Positions 33,148-34,698 of a DNA stretch of 34,698 nucleotides are shown in pieces (the stretch's first letter is position 1; each line of letters opens with the position of its first letter). A model generated the notes under the pieces. The model was not told the DNA's origin. It ran no database searches and saw nothing but the letters and a program-made list of their open reading frames with translations. The stretch is from Alphaproteobacteria bacterium CG11_big_fil_rev_8_21_14_0_20_39_49 (GTDB lineage: Bacteria; Pseudomonadota; Alphaproteobacteria; Rickettsiales; UBA6187), in assembly GCA_002787635.1 (NCBI GenBank), contig PCXK01000007.1, positions 600,311 through 635,008 of the forward strand, written 5' to 3'. The position numbers and the translations under genes were made by a program.

Positions 33148-34054
33148 AAAATATCTAATCATCGGAAAAAACGGACAAGTAGGATCTAATCTTGTTCATC
33201 TTTTAGGAAATAACGCAATCTCATATTCACACAGCGATTGCAACTTTAAAAGCCTGATGCAAATAACTAATTTACTGAAAGAAACCAATATTAAGGCAAT
33301 CTTTAATGCCTGTGCCTATACAAATGTAGATGCCGCTGAAAAAGAGTATAACGAAGCAATTGCCGCCAATTGCGAAATACCCGACACGCTGGCAAAATAT
33401 TGTAAGGAAAAAGATATACCGCTTGTGCATTACTCAACAGATTATGTTTATAGCGGCGATGGAACCGCCCCCAATAAAGAGGAAGACACCCCCTCCCCTT
33501 TGAATAAATACGGGCAAAGCAAACTAGAAGGGGAAAAAAGGATAATTGCAAGCGGTTGTAAATACCTTATATTTAGAACATCGTGGGTATATGACCGACA
33601 TGGAAAGAATTTCCTTACCACCATGCTACGCCTTGCCAAAGAGCGTGAAGAGCTACCTATAGTATCAGACCAGATTGGCACACCGACATATGCATTAGAC
33701 TTAGCGGAGAAATCTATTGAAGCATTTGAAAATGCACTGAAAAAAGATTCGTTTCCGTCGGGTATATATAATTTATGCAATAGCGGTGAAACAAACTGGC
33801 ATGAATTTGCCGAAAATATTTTTGATAATGCCAAAAAGCATGGTATTGCTTTAAAAATAAAAGGGGTAAAAAAAATAACCACTTGTGAATATCCGACTCC
33901 CGCAAAACGCCCTTTAAATTCAAGATTAGATTGCAGTAAGGCTAAATCTGTACTAAACACTCAAATGCCCGATTGGAAAGACGGCTTAGAAAAGTGCATG
34001 GAGAAATTAATTGAAGATACGAACAACACCGATAAAAGACCTGCTAGTTGTTGA
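33140..34054 (+). CDS. rfbD: dTDP-4-dehydrorhamnose reductase
   Basis: An SDR-family reductase completing dTDP-L-rhamnose synthesis, 304 aa. The NAD(P)-binding glycines are G9-x2-G12-x2-G15, STDYVYSG (99-106) gives the catalytic Thr, and Y124-x3-K128 (KYGQSK) is the active-site pair. [17 protein letters not shown] is typical of the C-terminal half. It overlaps rfbA by 8 bp and rfbC by 44 bp. Confidence 0.95.
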   Translation: MSKKYLIIGKNGQVGSNLVHLLGNNAISYSHSDCNFKSLMQITNLLKETNIKAIFNACAYTNVDAAEKEYNEAIAANCEIPDTLAKYCKEKDIPLVHYSTDYVYSGDGTAPNKEEDTPSPLNKYGQSKLEGEKRIIASGCKYLIFRTSWVYDRHGKNFLTTMLRLAKEREELPIVSDQIGTPTYALDLAEKSIEAFENALKKDSFPSGIYNLCNSGETNWHEFAENIFDNAKKHGIALKIKGVKKITTCEYPTPAKRPLNSRLDCSKAKSVLNTQMPDWKDGLEKCMEKLIEDTNNTDKRPASC

Positions 34055-34565
34055 ACTTGACGTTCATGGTGATGAGCGTGGCTTTTTTGTGGAGCGTTTC
34101 CATTTTGAAAAATTTGCGGAACTTGGATTACCGACAATTTTTCCGCAAGACAACCACTCCCGTTCCGCCCCTAACGTACTTCGAGGAGTTCATTACCAAT
34201 ACACACCCGCACAAGGCAAATTAGTCGGTGTAATAAGGGGCAGAATTTGGGACGTTGCCGTTGATATACGCCCTGAATCTGAAACATTCGGGCAATATTT
34301 CGGCATTGAACTTGATGATATTAACGGTAAATTGCTATGGATTCCTGCCGGATTTGCACATGGCTTTTGCGTACTATCCGATGATGTTGCAGACGTATAT
34401 TATAAAGTAACGTCCGCCTATAATCCGCAAGGTGAATCGGGCATTGCATGGAATGACCCTGAATTAAGTATTGACTGGCCGCTAAAAAATCCGATAATTT
34501 CAACAAGAGATACAAAACAACAAAGTTTTAAACAATATAAAAACAATCTTCCCGACCGGAATTAA
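34011..34565 (+). CDS. rfbC: dTDP-4-dehydrorhamnose 3,5-epimerase
   Basis: This cupin-fold epimerase acts before RfbD in rhamnose synthesis, 184 aa. The catalytic His is H61 in LRGVHYQ, the general acid tyrosine is Y131 (ADVYYK), and IPAGFAHGFCVL (111-122) is the family block. The start is TTG (34011): an in-frame stop (34008-34010) excludes anything earlier, GGAG (34000-34003) lies 7 nt upstream, and the residues that follow ([14 protein letters not shown]) match the normal N-terminus. It therefore overlaps rfbD by 44 bp. The dehydratase gene rfbB is not in the window. Confidence 0.94.
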   Translation: MKIRTTPIKDLLVVELDVHGDERGFFVERFHFEKFAELGLPTIFPQDNHSRSAPNVLRGVHYQYTPAQGKLVGVIRGRIWDVAVDIRPESETFGQYFGIELDDINGKLLWIPAGFAHGFCVLSDDVADVYYKVTSAYNPQGESGIAWNDPELSIDWPLKNPIISTRDTKQQSFKQYKNNLPDRN

Positions 34566-34604
34566 TATAATAATTAATTGAATTTGAATTTAATTTACCT
34601 ATAT

Positions 34605-34680
34605 TGTCATTCCACGAATTTTGTTAGTAGAACAAAATTATAGTGGAATCCACATTCTAAAAAGTTAGGAAACTTTTTAG
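34605..34680. repeat. Second-type palindromic element at the right edge
   Basis: ATTCCAC (34609-34615) and AATTTTGTT (34617-34625) pair with AACAAAATT (34631-34639) and GTGGAAT (34643-34649) around a 5-nt loop. A second hairpin follows: CTAAAAAGTT (34657-34666) and AACTTTTTAG (34671-34680), a perfect 10-bp stem with a 4-nt loop. The TGTCATTCCAC start differs in sequence from copies A-E, though it shares TGTCAT. The element may continue past the window edge. It lies just after rfbC and could end its transcript. Confidence 0.6.
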
Positions 34681-34698
34681 ATATTGAAAAGTTTTCCT

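Overview
The window reads as a chromosomal segment of an AT-rich alphaproteobacterium, most plausibly Rickettsiales or a related host-associated lineage. The taxonomic hints are a DUF2610 protein of the type common in rickettsiae and relatives, the YdcH-purE-purK and sdhE-mfd gene pairs typical of alphaproteobacteria, dispersed palindromic repeats of the kind seen in rickettsial genomes, and small charged proteins carrying eukaryote-type short motifs. Unlike strongly reduced rickettsiae, it keeps genes for arginine (argH), histidine (hisI), purine (purE, purK), methionine-cycle (ahcY, metC) and dTDP-rhamnose synthesis. The taxonomic placement is inference.

Layout. 1-2748: truncated ahcY (minus) and divergent metC, separated by an intergenic palindromic repeat. 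2784-3362: a Cys-rich secreted protein whose 5' end is built from two palindromic repeats. 3364-7410: zinc importer znuB-znuC divergent from znuA, then hisI, an orphan ModA-like binding protein and a DUF2610 protein. 7558-13853: two giant tandem genes joining a type IV pilin-like N-terminus to arrays of two and three LamG-like lectin domains, preceded by a good sigma70-type promoter. 13945-15235: a small charged protein ending in a CaaX-like box, and a Tyr/Pro-rich lipoprotein with four repeats. 15253-15403: hairpins and an IS-end-like sequence. 15460-19281 (minus): YdcH-purE-purK, and a rhodanese gene directly upstream of dnaA. 19564-23389: sdhE and mfd. 23688-24218: a small charged protein with SUMO-interaction-like, nuclear-localisation-like and RVxF-like motifs. 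24208-25381: separate, overlapping coaC and coaB. 25448-27248: DUF192, DUF218 and plsC. 27494-28012: a TlpA-like thioredoxin. 28082-32226: argH, a tiny LptM-like lipoprotein, dnaX, ybaB and recR. 32281-34565: rfbA-rfbD-rfbC for dTDP-rhamnose. The right edge holds further palindromes.

Most of the window is ordinary housekeeping packed into short operons with 8-44 bp overlaps. The interesting parts are the pilin-lectin gene pair, which may be a surface adhesion system, the two candidate host-targeted proteins with eukaryotic linear motifs, the repeat-bearing lipoprotein next to one of them, and the palindromic repeats, one pair of which has entered a coding region. No tRNA, rRNA, intact transposase or CRISPR array is visible.
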